A stretch of 7,785 bases of DNA, taken from contig JADGEG010000091.1 of NCBI GenBank assembly GCA_016744485.1, forward strand, positions 1 through 7,785. Reading direction: 5' to 3'. The number at the start of each line of letters is the position of its first letter. The stretch's first letter is position 1. The notes beneath the pieces are model-generated. The model was given only the letters and a program-made list of their open reading frames with translations, searched no databases and was not told the origin of the DNA. Made by a program: the position numbers and the translations under genes. Shown in pieces: positions 6,221-7,785 of the stretch. Origin of the DNA: Arcobacter sp. (GTDB lineage Bacteria > Campylobacterota > Campylobacteria > Campylobacterales > Arcobacteraceae).

Positions 6221-7785
6221 TTAAAATTTTATATTTAAATTATATTTGAAACGATTTTCTCTTTTAAAATCATCGCCAATACTTTTTTGTGGTCTGCTCC
6301 ATGTAAAATCTGTAGATACATTTTTTGCATTTGTTTTGAAGCCTATAGCACTTCCATATATCTTTCCACAGTTGTTTTTATTGTTACTTTCACATTTTAT
6401 CCTTCCGTAGTCTAATCCTATAAATAGTGAGATACTTTGTATTATTTTAGTATGAATATTTGGATGAAATGTTTTTGTGAGGTTATTTTTTAAATAGTGT
6501 CCATTATTCCCAAATAAGTTTGAAGAATCATATCCTCTTACAGTATAATCACTTCCGATTGTTAGTTGGTCATTGTTATAAAGTACATCATCTGTATACT
6601 GTAGATGAAAAGTACTATTAAGTTTATAGCTCTTATCTTTAAAATAATATAAAAAAGAACTATTTATATTATATTTTTGAAATTCCAAATTTGCTGTATT
6701 GCTAGTATCTACTTCAGTACTATTGTAACTATCATCCCTAGCACCAAACCAATCTTTTCCGCTAGAGTAACTATAAGTGGTATTTATTTGTCCCCAAGAA
6801 GATAAATAGGTATGAATAAAATCTATTTGTGCAAGAGTTGTTTTATAGCTTGATACTTCTATTAGTTCATTGGAAAAGTAATTTTTAGTATCTTTATGAT
6901 AAATACTAGCAGATACACTTAGTTTGTTATTTTGATTTCTAGTAAGAACTTTAGAGAGTTTAAATTTTTTAGTTTTTGTGATACCATTTGAGAGGTAGGT
7001 ATTATTTATTCCTACTACTCCTTGTCTATATTTGGTATTCGAATAAATAAATTCTAATAAAAAACTTCCTATTGGAAAAGAATAGTTATATTCATATCCT
7101 TTTGTACTTTGGTATTTTTTTTGTATTTTGCTACCATTGTAAGAATAAGAGATAATGTCATTTATATTTAAAAGATTATCATAAGATAGGATGGCTGTTA
7201 AATTAGGATTATAATTTTCAAGTGATCTTGTTCCTGTAGCTCCCAAATTTATATGGTAGGGACTAGCTAACTTTCTTTTTACTACTATTAGACTTGTTGA
7301 TTTTTTGCTTCCTGCTATTATGTCAAACTTTGCATCTATAGAGGGTACACGGTTGATCATCTCTAAAGATGTTTCTAAATCTCTTAAGTTTAAAGATTGA
7401 TTGATTTGAAAAGGAAATGCTGTTTTTATATTCCAAGTATGTTTTTTAGTTTGAAAATCGATTATATTTTCAATAGTACTTTTTACTATTTTAATATCTA
7501 TTTGTCCATCTGATATATCTTGAACTTTTAAGTATGCTTTAGTTGTAATATAGCCATTGTCCATGTAATACTTGCTGGTATCTTTGATGATATTTTTGAT
7601 TACTTGACCACTTATACAAGTATTTATATATTTTTTAAAAATACTTACTTGTTCTTTTTTAGTAAATAGGTCATTTTCATTGAGGTCTATTTGTTTGAGA
7701 GGTACACAACTGGTTTGTGTATTTTTTGCAAATAAAATACTAGATAATAATATAAAGATAAATACAAAGTGACACAAGTAAGATC
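6221..7785 (-). CDS. TpsB outer-membrane transporter of a two-partner secretion system (ShlB/FhaC/HecB family), 5' end probably off the window
   Basis: This is the Omp85-superfamily pore that exports the TpsA encoded just downstream. Numbering is from a TTG at 7777. A hydrophobic signal segment ends near SSILFA (12-17). A POTRA_2-type domain (about 24-105) has Cys24 and Cys54, a likely disulfide, and GYITTKAYL-VQDIS-GQIDI. A second POTRA region carries the family motif LNLRDLE (119-125) with INRVPS (131-136). A 16-strand-type barrel follows (about 172-518), with the loop-6 VRGY motif at 413-416 and a C-terminal Phe, as usual for barrel assembly. Cys462 and Cys470 may close an extracellular loop. 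Length fits the family (about 550). The TTG at 7777 has no Shine-Dalgarno sequence, the frame stays open to the edge, and the N-terminus lacks the basic residues of a signal peptide, so the true start is probably just outside. The stop is 12 bases before tpsA, indicating an operon. Family assignment is firm; the substrate is inferred from adjacency. Confidence 0.95.
   Translation of the reverse strand, partial: SYLCHFVFIFILLSSILFAKNTQTSCVPLKQIDLNENDLFTKKEQVSIFKKYINTCISGQVIKNIIKDTSKYYMDNGYITTKAYLKVQDISDGQIDIKIVKSTIENIIDFQTKKHTWNIKTAFPFQINQSLNLRDLETSLEMINRVPSIDAKFDIIAGSKKSTSLIVVKRKLASPYHINLGATGTRSLENYNPNLTAILSYDNLLNINDIISYSYNGSKIQKKYQSTKGYEYNYSFPIGSFLLEFIYSNTKYRQGVVGINNTYLSNGITKTKKFKLSKVLTRNQNNKLSVSASIYHKDTKNYFSNELIEVSSYKTTLAQIDFIHTYLSSWGQINTTYSYSSGKDWFGARDDSYNSTEVDTSNTANLEFQKYNINSSFLYYFKDKSYKLNSTFHLQYTDDVLYNNDQLTIGSDYTVRGYDSSNLFGNNGHYLKNNLTKTFHPNIHTKIIQSISLFIGLDYGRIKCESNNKNNCGKIYGSAIGFKTNAKNVSTDFTWSRPQKSIGDDFKRENRFKYNLNIKF

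Overview
The window is coding almost end to end on the minus strand. It holds one two-partner secretion (TPS, type Vb) locus, read right to left: the outer-membrane transporter TpsB (6221 to the right edge), a 12-base gap, then a very large filamentous-haemagglutinin-type exoprotein TpsA (6208 leftward, running off the left edge). No tRNA, rRNA, CRISPR array, insertion sequence or terminator was seen. All plus-strand open frames are shadows of these two genes.

The DNA is very AT-rich, and both genes use mostly A/T-ending codons and favour Asn, Ile, Lys and Ser. Together with the HecB/HecA-like pair, this suggests a low-GC Gram-negative bacterium. My best guess is an Arcobacter/Aliarcobacter-type Campylobacterota, where such genes are usually named hecB and hecA. 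A fusobacterium cannot be excluded from the sequence alone.

TpsA is broken by a single reading-frame change at about position 5461, just after the conserved ALGGMYA motif that ends the TPS secretion domain. Upstream, residues 1-249 give a signal peptide and a nearly complete TPS domain, followed by a 15-residue out-of-frame tail and a stop at 5414-5416. Downstream, I read every codon from 5475 to 1 in the shifted frame and found no stop, so the remaining 1,820+ codons are intact. Layout of that part: end of the TPS domain (about 5460-5340); a FHA-1-like beta-helix of about 20-residue repeats (about 5340-3610); a non-repetitive block holding the only four cysteines in the whole visible TpsA (about 3580-2690); a Thr/Asn-rich linker with a 36-bp tandem duplication (2619-2401); a FHA-2 region (about 2388-700); and a DUF637/pretoxin-like region (about 690 to the edge). 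Any C-terminal toxin or adhesive tip, and any immunity gene, lie beyond the left edge.

When intact, TpsB would recognise the TPS domain in the periplasm through its two POTRA domains and thread TpsA through its barrel onto the cell surface. The domain order resembles CdiA/FHA proteins, so contact-dependent inhibition or adhesion are the two reasonable roles. As sequenced, only a 264-residue TPS-domain peptide would be made and exported, unless the shift is a sequencing error, is bypassed, or is population-variable.
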